Below, piece after piece: positions 54,483 to 63,133 of a stretch of 64,000 bases of DNA. A model generated the notes under the pieces. The model was not told where the DNA came from, ran no database searches, and worked only from the letters and a program-made list of their open reading frames with translations. Position 1 is the stretch's first letter, and each line of letters starts with the position of its first letter. The stretch is taken from NCBI GenBank assembly GCA_900078405.1, contig FLTS01000001.1:2915825-2979824 (forward strand). The letters are read 5' to 3'. The DNA comes from an uncultured Stenotrophomonas sp. (GTDB taxonomy: Bacteria > Pseudomonadota > Gammaproteobacteria > Xanthomonadales > Xanthomonadaceae). The translations under genes and the position numbers were made by a program.

Positions 54483-57425
54483 GTGAGCCGGGGAATCGCG
54501 CACCCGCTGCGTTCGGTTTCCGTGTTCGGCGTGGTCATCGCGTTGCTGCTGGCGGGCATGCTGGCAGCCATGCTGTGGAGCGACCATGCCAATCGCCTGC
54601 AGGCGGCGCAGCGGCAGAGCATGGCACTGGCCGCCGGCAGCGACCGCCTGCTGCGGGCCGAATTGACCGCGGTGGAGCGGGTGTTGCGGCGCGTGGCCGA
54701 AGACGGGCGCGGGTTCTACCGGCAATACCCCGGGCGGGCCACGGCGCTGCTGCAGGAAGGCATCGGTGGCACGCTGGGGCGCAACCCGGACCTGGCCGCG
54801 ATCACCCTGGTCGATGACGCCGGTGCGGCGCTGACCGCCGGCCGTGGTGACGCCAGCCTGCCGCGCTGGGTATCGCTGCCGAACCGGGTGCTGGCCGGCG
54901 AGATGTACCTGGGCGACGTCGAGCGCACGCCCGATGGCGGCACCGTGATGATGGTGGCCATGCCGATGCAGCCGGGGCAATGGCTGCTGGCGCGGGTGCG
55001 GCTGGCGGTGTTCCAGCGCGTGGTCAGCGGCCTGGATACCGGCCGCAACGGCGTGGCCTCCATCGGCAACCGCCAGGGGCAGCTGCTCGCGCACAGCCTG
55101 GATCCTTCCGCGGTCGAGCGCGCGCTGCCGCGGCCGATGCGCAAGCTGGAACCGGCCGACAAGGTGCAACCGATGGGCGCGGTGATCAGCCCGCTGGATG
55201 GCGTGCGCCGGATCAGCGCGGTGAGCGTGCCGCGCGATTACCCGCTGGTGTTGTTCACCGGCCTGTCCGCGGAGGAGGTGATGGCGCCGTGGCGCACCTA
55301 CCTGTACGTGGCCATCGGCCTGTTCCTGCTGTACCTGGCCGGCTTCGCCTACCTGTTCCACAGCGTACGCGGCAATGCGCGGCGGCAGGCGCGGTTGACC
55401 GACGAGCTGCGCGCCGGCGCGGCGGAACTGGCGCTGGCGCACAAGGTCGGCAAGGTCGGCACGTGGTTCATCGAAGGGGATGGCACGTGGGTTCACTGGT
55501 CGGACATCACCCGGCAGATGTTCGGGCTGGAACTGCGCGGCACCTCGCTGGAGGCGTTCCTGGGGCAGGTATGCGACGAGGACCGGGAGCACCTGCGCAA
55601 AGAGCTGGCGCGCGCCTGGAACGGCGAGGAAGCGCTGGACATGACCTACCGCTTCATCCTGCCCGACGGCGGGCTGCGCTGGCTGGCGGTGCGCGGCGAG
55701 CGGGTGGACAGCCAGCGCGGGCGGCGCCTGGCCGGTGCGGTGGTCGACGTCAGCGAGCACTTGCGCAACCAGGAGCGCGCGCAGGAGGCCGAGCGCCAGT
55801 TCCGGCTGGTGTTCGACCGCAACCCGGCGCCGTTCTGGATCTTCGACGTGGTCACCCTGCAATTCCTGGAAGTGAACCGCGCGGCGATGGAGCAGTACGG
55901 CTACAGCCGCGAGGAATTCCTGGCCATGACCATCCTCGATATCCGCCCGGAGGAGGAATGGAACGAGGTCCGGCAGGCGCGCGACGACGCCCTCGGCGGG
56001 CGCGCGCTGGCGCCGCGCGTGCGCATGCACCGGCGCAAGGACGGCAGCACCTTCGAGGTGGTCGGGCACATGGCGCAGCTGGAATTCGATGGCCGCGCCG
56101 CCTGCCTGACGCTGGCCGAGGACGTCAGCCAGCGGCTGGCCTACGAGCGCGACCTGGCCTACCGCGCCAGCCATGACCCGGACACCGGCCTGTTGACGGT
56201 GCGCGCGCTGGCCGAGCAGCTGGATGCCGATGGCGGCGGCTACACCATCCTGCACATCCAGCTGCGCGGGCTGCGGCTGGTGACCGACACGCTGGGCCGC
56301 GAGGCCGGCGAGGACGTGCTGCAGGCGATGGTCGGCCGGCTCGGCGGGCTGGGGGCGCGGCATGGCCTGACGGCATGGCAGCCGGCTGAGGACTTCGTGG
56401 TCGCGGTGACTGCCGGGCACGACCCGCAGGCCGCGCTGGAGGCCCTGCTGGAGGCGGCGTCCGAACCGGTGCGCGGGCGCGATTCGTTCCACCAGCTGGA
56501 GCCGCGGATCGGCGTGGCCAGTTGCCCGGACGACGGTGAGGGCGCCGACCAGGTGCTGGGCCGTGCCGCGCAGGCCGCGCATGCCGCGCGCGGGCAGGGC
56601 GTGGTGGTGTCGCGCTTCGACTGCCGCATGGCCGCGCGCCACGCCGAGCGGCTGCAACTGGCCGGGCGCATCCGCCGGGCCATCGACCGCGACGAATTCG
56701 AACTGCATTTCCAGCCGATCCGGCATGCCGCCGACGGCACCCCGGCGGTACTGGAAGCGCTGCTGCGCTGGCCACAGCCGGACGGCGGCTTCGTCCCGCC
56801 GTCCGACTTCATCCAGCTGTGCGAGGACACCGGCCTGATCATCGTGCTCGGCCGCTGGGTGATCCAGGCCGCGGCGCGGGCGCAGCGTGAACTGGCCGCG
56901 CATGGCTGGGCGGGGCTGCCGATCGCGGTCAACGTGTCGGCGATTCAGCTGTTCAACAGCGACCTGCTCGGCGAGTTCGTCGCCGCCACCGCGGCCAACG
57001 GGCTGGCGCCGGGCGCGCTGCAGATGGAGCTGACCGAAAGCTGCCTGATGCACAACCCGGCACAGGCGATGCAGGTGCTGAAGAGCCTGAACGCCCGCGG
57101 CATCGCGGTGTCGCTGGACGACTTCGGCACCGGTTTTTCCAGCATGTCCTACCTGCAGCACCTGCCGCTGGATTCGCTGAAGATCGACCGCTGCTTCGTC
57201 ACCGACGTCGAGCGCAACCCGCGCAACGCCGCCATCTGCCGCGCGCTGCTGTCGCTGGGCCACAGCATGGGGCTGGTGGTGATCGCCGAGGGCGTGGAGA
57301 ACCAGGCGCAGCTGGACTGGCTGGTGGCGCACGGCTGTGACCAGGTGCAGGGCTATCTGCTGGGGCAGCCGATGCCGTTGGCCGAGGTGATCGCGCAACT
57401 GGCGCTGTCGTGCGACGGGGATTGA
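54483..57425 (+). CDS. Membrane sensor with PAS domains, degenerate GGDEF and EAL domain
   Basis: A 980-residue protein starting at GTG 54483. Two membrane helices (about 12-32 and 277-299) enclose a periplasmic dCACHE/CHASE-like domain. Two PAS domains follow (about 320-430 and 440-550). The GGDEF domain is degenerate: PAEDF (634-638) replaces GGDEF. The EAL domain appears intact: EALLRW (E758), NVSAIQL, MELTES, LDDFGTGFSS, SLKIDR, VIAEGVEN and QGYLLGQPM. It is therefore most likely a c-di-GMP phosphodiesterase with the GGDEF part as regulatory domain. An upstream ATG at 54348 is an alternative start. Confidence 0.85.
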   Translation: MSRGIAHPLRSVSVFGVVIALLLAGMLAAMLWSDHANRLQAAQRQSMALAAGSDRLLRAELTAVERVLRRVAEDGRGFYRQYPGRATALLQEGIGGTLGRNPDLAAITLVDDAGAALTAGRGDASLPRWVSLPNRVLAGEMYLGDVERTPDGGTVMMVAMPMQPGQWLLARVRLAVFQRVVSGLDTGRNGVASIGNRQGQLLAHSLDPSAVERALPRPMRKLEPADKVQPMGAVISPLDGVRRISAVSVPRDYPLVLFTGLSAEEVMAPWRTYLYVAIGLFLLYLAGFAYLFHSVRGNARRQARLTDELRAGAAELALAHKVGKVGTWFIEGDGTWVHWSDITRQMFGLELRGTSLEAFLGQVCDEDREHLRKELARAWNGEEALDMTYRFILPDGGLRWLAVRGERVDSQRGRRLAGAVVDVSEHLRNQERAQEAERQFRLVFDRNPAPFWIFDVVTLQFLEVNRAAMEQYGYSREEFLAMTILDIRPEEEWNEVRQARDDALGGRALAPRVRMHRRKDGSTFEVVGHMAQLEFDGRAACLTLAEDVSQRLAYERDLAYRASHDPDTGLLTVRALAEQLDADGGGYTILHIQLRGLRLVTDTLGREAGEDVLQAMVGRLGGLGARHGLTAWQPAEDFVVAVTAGHDPQAALEALLEAASEPVRGRDSFHQLEPRIGVASCPDDGEGADQVLGRAAQAAHAARGQGVVVSRFDCRMAARHAERLQLAGRIRRAIDRDEFELHFQPIRHAADGTPAVLEALLRWPQPDGGFVPPSDFIQLCEDTGLIIVLGRWVIQAAARAQRELAAHGWAGLPIAVNVSAIQLFNSDLLGEFVAATAANGLAPGALQMELTESCLMHNPAQAMQVLKSLNARGIAVSLDDFGTGFSSMSYLQHLPLDSLKIDRCFVTDVERNPRNAAICRALLSLGHSMGLVVIAEGVENQAQLDWLVAHGCDQVQGYLLGQPMPLAEVIAQLALSCDGD

Positions 57426-57439
57426 GCGCCGTGGCTTTC

Positions 57440-57500
57440 GTAGGCCGGGGCCAGGCCCCGGCTTCGATGGGCATGGCGCGTCGGGGGTGTAGCCCCGACC
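57440..57500. repeat. GTAG-type REP-like palindromes
   Basis: GTAGGCCGGGGCCAGGCCCC at 57440 forms one stem, and GTCGGGG-TGTAG-CCCCGAC (about 57480-57498) forms a second. They occupy most of the 181-bp gap between the EAL protein and the antiporter. Confidence 0.75.
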
Positions 57501-57606
57501 CACATCTTTGGCTGCTGGCAGCTGTGGTAGTTTTTTCGCATTCATCCAACCGTCGCTGCCGGCGTCGGCAGCCTGCTGTCGTGGTGGCGACTTCCGTGGA
57601 ACGTGC

Positions 57607-59250
57607 ATGCACACGATCGAAGTCGTTCTGGCGATGCTGGTGGCGGTGGTCGCCAGCGGCTACCTGGTAAGAATCCTCCCTTTTTCCCTGCCGTTGCCGC
57701 TGGTGCAGATCGCCCTGGGCGCGCTGATCTCCGGCGTGTTCAAGCGCGGCCACGCACTGGAGCCGGAGGTGTTCTTCCTGCTGTTCCTGCCGCCGCTGCT
57801 GTTCCTGGACGGCTGGCGCATCCCCAAGCAGGGGCTGTTCCGCGACAAGGGCGCGATCGTGGAGCTGGCGTTCGGGCTGGTGGTGTTCACCGTGCTCGGT
57901 GCCGGCCTGCTGATCCACTGGCTGATCCCGGTGATGCCGCTGGCGGTGGCGTTCGCACTGGCCGCGGTCATCTCGCCGACCGATCCGGTGGCCGTCGGCG
58001 CCATCGCCTCGCGGGTGCCGTTCCCCAAGCGGCTGATGCACATCCTGGAAGGCGAGTCGCTGCTCAACGACGCCTCGGGCCTGGTGTGCTTCAGCTTCGC
58101 GGTGGCGGCGGTGATGACCGGCAGCTTCTCGCTGGCGCAGGCCTCGCTGACCTTCCTGTGGGTGGCCCTCGCCGGCCTGTCCATCGGCGTGGTGGTGACC
58201 CTGGGCGTATCCACATTGCAGCGCTGGCTGTGGCGCCGGTTCGGCGAGGAGCCGGGCGCGGCCCTGCTGGTCAACCTGCTGATCCCGTTTGCCGCCTACC
58301 TGCTGGCCGAGGAGTTCGAGGCGTCGGGCATCCTCGCCGCGGTCGCCGCCGGCGTCAGCATGAGCTATGTCGAGCTCAGCGGCCGGGTCAGCGGCAGCAT
58401 GCGGGTGCAGCGCACGGCGGTGTGGAATACGGTGCAGTTCAGCTTCAACGGCATCATGTTCGTGCTGCTGGGCGAACAGCTGCCGGGCATCGTCCAGCGT
58501 GCGGTGGCGACGATCTCGGTCACCGGCCACCACGAATGGTGGTGGCTGCTGATCTACGTGATGGCGATCAGCGTGACGCTGGTGCTGTTGCGGCTGGTGT
58601 TCGTGTGGCTGTCGCTGCACTGGAACCTGCTGCGCGCGCGGCTGCGCGGCGAACAGCGCGCGCATACGCCGACGCGCGTGGTGCTGGCGATGTCGGTGGC
58701 CGGCGTGCGCGGCGCCATCACCCTGGCCGGCGTGCTGACCCTGCCGCTGCTGCTGCCCGGCGGCGAGCCGTTCCCGGCGCGCGACCTGGTGATCTTCCTG
58801 GCCGCGGCGGTGATCCTGATCTCGCTGCTCGCCGCCAGTGTGTTGCTGCCGCGGCTGCTGAAAGGGCTGGAGCTGCCGAAGGATGACGGTGCCCGGCGCG
58901 AGGAGGACTTGGCCCGCAAGCTGTCCTCCAAGGCCGCACTGGTGGCGGTGGAGAAGGTGCGCCAGCAACTGGTGGAGGGCCAGCCCGCCGCCAGGATGCA
59001 GCTCTGCAACGACGCCGCGGCGCAGGTGAGCCTGCTGTACCAGCGCAACCTGGAGAAGGGCCAGGGCCCGGACCAGGACCCGGGCAAGGTGCGGCGCATG
59101 GAGCAGGCCTACCGCAGCCTGCGCACGGCCGGGCTCAACGCCGAGCGCGAGGAACTGTTCCGGCTGGTCCGGCACGGGCAGCTGTCCGACGAGGTCGCGC
59201 GCAGGCTGATCCGCAACCTGGACCTGCTGGAAAGCCGGCAGCGGGATTGA
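57607..59250 (+). CDS. CPA1-family Na+/H+ antiporter
   Basis: A 547-residue antiporter. About twelve helices span residues 1-415, with the CPA1 ion-site block SPTDPVAVGAI (near residue 120) and the second block GESLLNDASGLV (near 150). A cytoplasmic tail of about 125 charged residues follows. ATG 57607 (MHTIEVVLAMLVAVVASGYL) is chosen because the helix starts at once; the frame upstream runs through the REP region. It exchanges Na+ or K+ for protons across the inner membrane. Confidence 0.9.
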   Translation: MHTIEVVLAMLVAVVASGYLVRILPFSLPLPLVQIALGALISGVFKRGHALEPEVFFLLFLPPLLFLDGWRIPKQGLFRDKGAIVELAFGLVVFTVLGAGLLIHWLIPVMPLAVAFALAAVISPTDPVAVGAIASRVPFPKRLMHILEGESLLNDASGLVCFSFAVAAVMTGSFSLAQASLTFLWVALAGLSIGVVVTLGVSTLQRWLWRRFGEEPGAALLVNLLIPFAAYLLAEEFEASGILAAVAAGVSMSYVELSGRVSGSMRVQRTAVWNTVQFSFNGIMFVLLGEQLPGIVQRAVATISVTGHHEWWWLLIYVMAISVTLVLLRLVFVWLSLHWNLLRARLRGEQRAHTPTRVVLAMSVAGVRGAITLAGVLTLPLLLPGGEPFPARDLVIFLAAAVILISLLAASVLLPRLLKGLELPKDDGARREEDLARKLSSKAALVAVEKVRQQLVEGQPAARMQLCNDAAAQVSLLYQRNLEKGQGPDQDPGKVRRMEQAYRSLRTAGLNAEREELFRLVRHGQLSDEVARRLIRNLDLLESRQRD

Positions 59251-59282
59251 GGTGGAGCAAAAACGCGTGGAAGCCTCCAATT

Positions 59283-59368
59283 GTCATCCCCGCGCAGGCG
59301 GGGATCGCTGTTGGGGCTTTGCTTCGGAAGGGTGAGGCAGAAGCGATCCCCGCCTGCGCGGGGATGAC
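59283..59368. repeat. 27-bp perfect inverted repeat, possible dispersed element
   Basis: The left arm 59283-59309 (starting GTCATCCCCGCGCAGGC) and right arm 59342-59368 are exact complements, separated by 32 nt. Each arm is itself partly palindromic (CCCCGC...GCGGGG). It resembles a widespread proteobacterial dispersed palindrome rather than a simple terminator. It lies between the convergent antiporter and DUF3297 genes. Confidence 0.85.
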
Positions 59369-59392
59369 GAACCAAAGCAGTTGCCAGCGCTT

Positions 59393-59641
59393 TTACTCGT
59401 TCCTGCCTGCAAGGAAATACGCCTCGACCGAACCGTTGATCTTCAGCGTCATCGGGTTGCCGCGGCGGTCGCGGGCCTTGCCGGCCTGCACCCGGATCCA
59501 GCCTTCGCTGATCGAGTATTCCTCGACGTCGTCGCGCTCGATGCCGTTGAAGCGCACGCCGATGCCGCGCTCGAGCATGGCCGGGTCATGGAACGGGCTG
59601 GTGGGGTTGACCGCCAGGCGGTCGGGAGGGGTATCGCTCAT
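59393..59641 (-). CDS. DUF3297 family protein
   Basis: An 82-residue acidic/basic soluble protein starting MSDTPPDRLAVNPTSPFHD, with RGIGVRFNGIERDDVEEYSISEGWIRV and ending LKINGSVEAYF. The match to DUF3297 (xanthomonad and other gamma-proteobacteria) is strong. No function is known. The longer frame to 59779 is rejected because it overlaps the divergent DUF6630 gene without family sequence. Confidence 0.9.
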   Translation of the reverse strand: MSDTPPDRLAVNPTSPFHDPAMLERGIGVRFNGIERDDVEEYSISEGWIRVQAGKARDRRGNPMTLKINGSVEAYFLAGRNE

Positions 59642-59768
59642 TTTCGGGCTTCGCTGCGGGCCACCGTGGCCGGCTTCGGTGCGCAAGGATACCCGCTGCG
59701 CCGGCGCAGCCGCTTCCGCCGGCGCGCGCGCGGCGGCAGAATGCGCGCCACCCCGTGGAAAACCGCCC

Positions 59769-60311
59769 ATGCCCGACAACAGCGCCGATTACGAAGATCC
59801 CGACGAGCTGCAGCCGACCTTCGACGAGGATGACCACCCGGCACGGGTGTGGAACCTGCTGTGGCTGCTCAATCCCGGCGACGAGGAGCTGGCGCTGCAG
59901 CAGTTCGACGTCTGGCGCGAGGCGCGCGCCGGCGCCGAGCACGAGGCCGGCGACGAACAGTGGCTCTGGGACCTGAAGGACGCCATCGACTGGCGCTCGG
60001 GCTTCTTCGTGGACTGGAAGGACGCCGATTCGTTCATGGCGGTAGTCGACGAACTGGCCGCGCGCTGGAACCTGCGGGTGGACTGGGGCGGCGACCTGGA
60101 CGACGAGGATTTCGCCGAGGCCATCGACGTGCCCGTGCTGATGGCGACCGCGCACGACCGCCTGCGCGAACATGGCTACACCCTGTGGAACTGGAATACC
60201 GGCGGCGACGCCTGTGCCGGCTGGATCGCGCTCAGCCGCGACGACGAGGCGATGCTGGCGCTGTGCTCGCTGCTGGGTGTGGAAGTGCGGCCGGGCAGCG
60301 ACCCGTTCTGA
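59769..60311 (+). CDS. DUF6630 family protein
   Basis: A 180-residue acidic soluble protein with the DUF6630-like blocks VWNLLWLLNPGDEELALQQF, DAIDWRSGFFVDWKDADSF and HGYTLWNWNTGGDACAGWIAL. It is tryptophan-rich and strongly negatively charged. Function unknown. The start is ATG 59769; it diverges from the DUF3297 gene by 128 bases. Confidence 0.85.
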   Translation: MPDNSADYEDPDELQPTFDEDDHPARVWNLLWLLNPGDEELALQQFDVWREARAGAEHEAGDEQWLWDLKDAIDWRSGFFVDWKDADSFMAVVDELAARWNLRVDWGGDLDDEDFAEAIDVPVLMATAHDRLREHGYTLWNWNTGGDACAGWIALSRDDEAMLALCSLLGVEVRPGSDPF

Positions 60312-60326
60312 GTGCAGGCGGCCCCT

Positions 60327-60394
60327 GTAGGAGCGACGCGAGTCGCGATGAAGCTTTACCGGTGAAGCCACGTCGCGACTCGCGTCGCTCCTAC
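60327..60394. repeat. Paired REP (GTAG-type) palindrome
   Basis: GTAGGAGCGACGCGAGTCGC at 60327 is mirrored by GCGACTCGCGTCGCTCCTAC ending at 60394. The CTA of the terminal CTAC (60391-60393) is the TAG stop of the minus-strand DUF4031 gene. Confidence 0.92.
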
Positions 60395-60672
60395 AAGGGC
60401 GGCTGGTATTGCGCGCGCGCGTTGGCGATGACCGTGCGCAGCAGCTCCCGGTCGGTATGTCGGGAGATGGCGCGTGCGCCCAGGGCGATGGCCTGTTCGC
60501 GCAGCGGCGCGGGCACGTCGTAGTGCGCGCCGCTGGGGCGGTTCTGGAAGGCGCGGCGCGGGATCCCGAGCTGCTGCGCCAGTGCGTGCAGCTCGGGCAG
60601 GGTATCGGCCATCAGATGCGCCCAGCGCTCGCCGCGCCAGGGATGCACCGCATCGTCAATGTAGACCGCCAC
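60391..60672 (-). CDS. DUF4031 domain protein
   Basis: A 93-residue soluble protein. GTG 60672 gives VAVYIDDAVHPWRGERWAHLMADT, the DUF4031 entry; WRGERWAHL, FQNRPSGAHYDVP and DRELLRTVIANAR follow. It has the size and motifs of the family, whose role is unknown. Its stop codon lies inside a REP element. It overlaps no neighbour; the next gene upstream starts 18 bases away on the same strand. Confidence 0.85.
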   Translation of the reverse strand: MAVYIDDAVHPWRGERWAHLMADTLPELHALAQQLGIPRRAFQNRPSGAHYDVPAPLREQAIALGARAISRHTDRELLRTVIANARAQYQPPL

Positions 60673-60689
60673 CGCACGCGGCCCGCGGC

Positions 60690-61148
60690 TCAGGCCTGCG
60701 GCTTGTCGCCGTCGGCGGTTTCGGCTTCGGCCGCATCGTCGGCCGTTGCGGCCACTTCCTCGGCTTCGACGTTCTCGAACTCGGCGACCTGCGTGGCGAG
60801 GTAGTCGTCGGCGCTCACGCCCTGCTCGGCGGCCAGTGCGTCCAGCAGCTGCTGCAGCAGCTGCGAGTATTCCAGGTTGACGGTGCGGCCTTCCTTCTCC
60901 TGCACGTTGGCCAGGTGCTTGAGCATGGCCAGCATCGGCACCGGGTTGTCGGCGTTGCCCATCGTCTGGCCGCCGATGGACAGCAGCCATTGCCGGCCCT
61001 GCAGGCCGATGGCGGCGACCACGTGGCCTTCCTCGTTGGTCAGCACGGCATGGTTCTGCACCTGCTGCTGCGCGTCCAGGCGCAGGAACGGACGGCGGGC
61101 TTGCTGCTTCTTGCGCTGGTCGCGCTTGGCCTTGGAATTGCGGGACAT
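60690..61148 (-). CDS. Conserved hypothetical protein with acidic tail
   Basis: A 152-residue protein. The very basic N-terminus MSRNSKAKRDQRKKQQARR is followed by a folded-looking domain (about 25-110: HAVLTNEEGHVVAAIGLQGRQW) and a tail rich in Glu, Asp and Ala. No known family; the pattern resembles an uncharacterised xanthomonad protein. It is upstream of the DUF4031 gene on the same strand (gap 17 bases) and likely co-transcribed. Confidence 0.65.
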   Translation of the reverse strand: MSRNSKAKRDQRKKQQARRPFLRLDAQQQVQNHAVLTNEEGHVVAAIGLQGRQWLLSIGGQTMGNADNPVPMLAMLKHLANVQEKEGRTVNLEYSQLLQQLLDALAAEQGVSADDYLATQVAEFENVEAEEVAATADDAAEAETADGDKPQA

Positions 61149-61223
61149 GGGCTGCTCGGTAAGGGAAAACGGCCGCCATTGTAGGCGCCCGCCCGCGGCG
61201 GTGCCGGAATGCCGTCGCGCGGG

Positions 61224-62201
61224 TCAGTCGATGCCGGGCGTGGCGACGTCCGCCGGGACCGCGGCGGTGTCGGGAGCGTCCGGGCCGGGCGCAGCGGATG
61301 CGTCGGGCGTGGCCAACGGCAGCGCGGCGATGTTCGACAGCGCGGCCGCCTCGGCCTCCTTGGTCATCACCACGATGCTGATGCGGCGGTTGATCGGGTT
61401 CTGCGGGTCGTTCTTGTCGAACAGCACCGACGAGGCCAGGCCGACCACGCGCGCCACCTTGGCCTCGTCCATCCCGCCTTCCAGCAGGGCGCGGCGCGCG
61501 GCGTTGGCGCGGTCGGCGCTCAGCTCCCAGTTGCTGTAGCCGATCTGCGCGGAATAGGCGGTGGTGTCGGTATGGCCGCTGATGCTGATGTGGTTGGGCA
61601 CCTGGTTGATGAAGCGCGACAGCTCGCGCAGGATGTCGCGCGTGTATGGCATCAATTTGTCGCTGCCCACGTCGAACATCGGCCGGTTCTGCTTGTCCAC
61701 GATCTGGATGCGCAACCCCTCCGGGGTGATGTCCAGCAGCAGCTGGTCCTTGAACGGCTCCAGTGCCTGGCTCTTGTCGATGGCCTCTTCCAGCTCCTGC
61801 TTCAGCGCTTCCAGCCGCTGCTTCTCGCGTTCGCGCTCTTCCACCGGGTTGGGGATGGCCTCGCGCTGGTTCTGGAACGGGTCGTTGCTGTTGCCGCGGG
61901 AGATGTCGGTGGCGCCGCCGAGCTTGATCATCGAGGTGCTGGCGCCCCCCGGCCCGGCCATGCCGGGCGCCGCGGTGGTGCTGGTGCCGCTGAGCGGGCT
62001 GGGGTTGCGGAAGTATTCGGAAATGCCCGCGCGCTCGGGCTGGGTGGTGGAGGCCAGCAGCCACATCACCAGGAAGAAGGCCATCATCGCGGTGACGAAG
62101 TCGGCATAGGCCACCTTCCACGAGCCGCCGTGGTGGCCGCCGCCCTGCACCTTCTTCACCCGCCGCACGATCACCGTGGGCTTGGCATCGTTGCTCGCCA
62201 T
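61224..62201 (-). CDS. motB: Flagellar motor stator protein MotB
   Basis: A 325-residue stator subunit. One N-terminal helix carries the proton-binding aspartate D34 (VAYADFVTAMMAFF). A linker and plug region follow, and a peptidoglycan-binding OmpA-like domain (about 165-295) contains the HISISGHTDTTAYSAQ block and NRRISIVV end. It anchors MotA to the cell wall. It lies 3 bases after motA, in the same minus-strand operon. Confidence 0.93.
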   Translation of the reverse strand: MASNDAKPTVIVRRVKKVQGGGHHGGSWKVAYADFVTAMMAFFLVMWLLASTTQPERAGISEYFRNPSPLSGTSTTAAPGMAGPGGASTSMIKLGGATDISRGNSNDPFQNQREAIPNPVEEREREKQRLEALKQELEEAIDKSQALEPFKDQLLLDITPEGLRIQIVDKQNRPMFDVGSDKLMPYTRDILRELSRFINQVPNHISISGHTDTTAYSAQIGYSNWELSADRANAARRALLEGGMDEAKVARVVGLASSVLFDKNDPQNPINRRISIVVMTKEAEAAALSNIAALPLATPDASAAPGPDAPDTAAVPADVATPGID

Positions 62202-62204
62202 GTC

Positions 62205-63059
62205 CTATTTGACCGACTTCAGGTGCTGCTCGAACTCGCTGAAACCCGGGCGCAGCGCCGAGGGCACGGTCTTGCGGGCAAACTCCAGCGCGATCTTCGG
62301 GTTGTAGCCGCGCAGGCAGGCCAGCAGCGCGGTCTTGACCGACTCGTAGATGCGCGCATCCTGCTCGGCGCGCGCTTCCACCGCCGCGGCGATGGGTGCC
62401 ACGAAACCGTAGCCGAGCAGGATGCCGAGGAAGGTGCCGACCAGCGCGCCGGCCACGTGCGCGCCGACCTCCTTGATGTCCCCGCCGATGGAACCCATCG
62501 TGATGACGATGCCCAGCACCGCGGCGACGATGCCGAAGCCGGGCAGGCCGTCGGCGACCTTGGTCAGCACGTGCGCCGGCTCCAGTGCCTCGTGATGGTG
62601 CTTGTCCAGTTCCAGTTCCAGCAGCGGCTCCAGCTCGTGCGGCTCGATGTTGCTGCCGATCATCAGCCGCAGGCAGTCGGTGATGAAGTCGATCAGGTGG
62701 TGGTCGGCAAGGACCTTGGGGTAGTTGGCGAACAGCGCGCTGCCGCTCGGGTTCTCGACGTGCTCTTCCAGCGACATGAAGCCTTCGCGGCGGGCCTTGT
62801 TGAGCAGCTCGTACAGCAGGCTGAGCACGTCCAGGTAGTCGTCGCGCTTGTAGCGCGGGCCCTTGAACACGCCGGCCACCGCGCGCAGGGTCTGCTTGAC
62901 CGTTTTGGCCGGGGTGCCGACGAGGAACGCGCCCAGCGCCGCGCCGCCGATGATGACCAGCTCGAACGGCTGCCACAGTGCGCCGAGCTTCCCGTGCGCG
63001 CCGACATAGCCGCCGAGCACGCTGAGGACGACGACGAGCAGGCCGACGATGATGAGCAT
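62205..63059 (-). CDS. motA: Flagellar motor stator protein MotA
   Basis: A 284-residue inner-membrane stator subunit with four helices (about residues 1-20, 30-50, 165-195 and 205-230). The loop helices hold the family acidic/basic residues that contact FliG (REGFMSLEEHVENP region, R and E side chains). The late proline in GDGLPGFGIVAAVLGIV is typical of the MotA proton channel. Start MLIIVGLLVVVLSVLGGYVG at 63059. With MotB it forms a proton-driven stator; other flagellar genes lie outside the window. Confidence 0.93.
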   Translation of the reverse strand: MLIIVGLLVVVLSVLGGYVGAHGKLGALWQPFELVIIGGAALGAFLVGTPAKTVKQTLRAVAGVFKGPRYKRDDYLDVLSLLYELLNKARREGFMSLEEHVENPSGSALFANYPKVLADHHLIDFITDCLRLMIGSNIEPHELEPLLELELDKHHHEALEPAHVLTKVADGLPGFGIVAAVLGIVITMGSIGGDIKEVGAHVAGALVGTFLGILLGYGFVAPIAAAVEARAEQDARIYESVKTALLACLRGYNPKIALEFARKTVPSALRPGFSEFEQHLKSVK

Positions 63060-63090
63060 GGGGAACCGGAACGGAAGAGGGGACACCCCA

Positions 63091-63117
63091 TTGTCGGCCG
63101 GACCGGGGATTTCTGTA
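63091..63117 (-). promoter_or_regulatory. Candidate FliA (sigma-28) promoter for motAB
   Basis: On the minus strand, TACAGAAA (63117-63110) and GCCGACAA (63098-63091) are separated by 11 bases, the spacing of TAAAGTTT-N11-GCCGATAA. The -10 element matches 7 of 8 and the -35 matches 4 of 8. It lies about 32 bases upstream of the motA ATG, a plausible distance for class 3 flagellar control. Confidence 0.5.
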
Positions 63118-63133
63118 ATGCGGAAACGTGAAC

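Noticed and set aside
54240-57614. 1124-residue minus-strand frame opposite the EAL protein
   Set aside because: It is a shadow of the plus-strand gene in GC-rich DNA, with low-complexity His/Gln/Arg-rich translation and no domain. Similar shadows at 47202-50264 and 38675-41734 were rejected for the same reason.
59642-59779. Extended start for the DUF3297 gene
   Set aside because: The extension overlaps the divergent DUF6630 start and adds no family-like residues.
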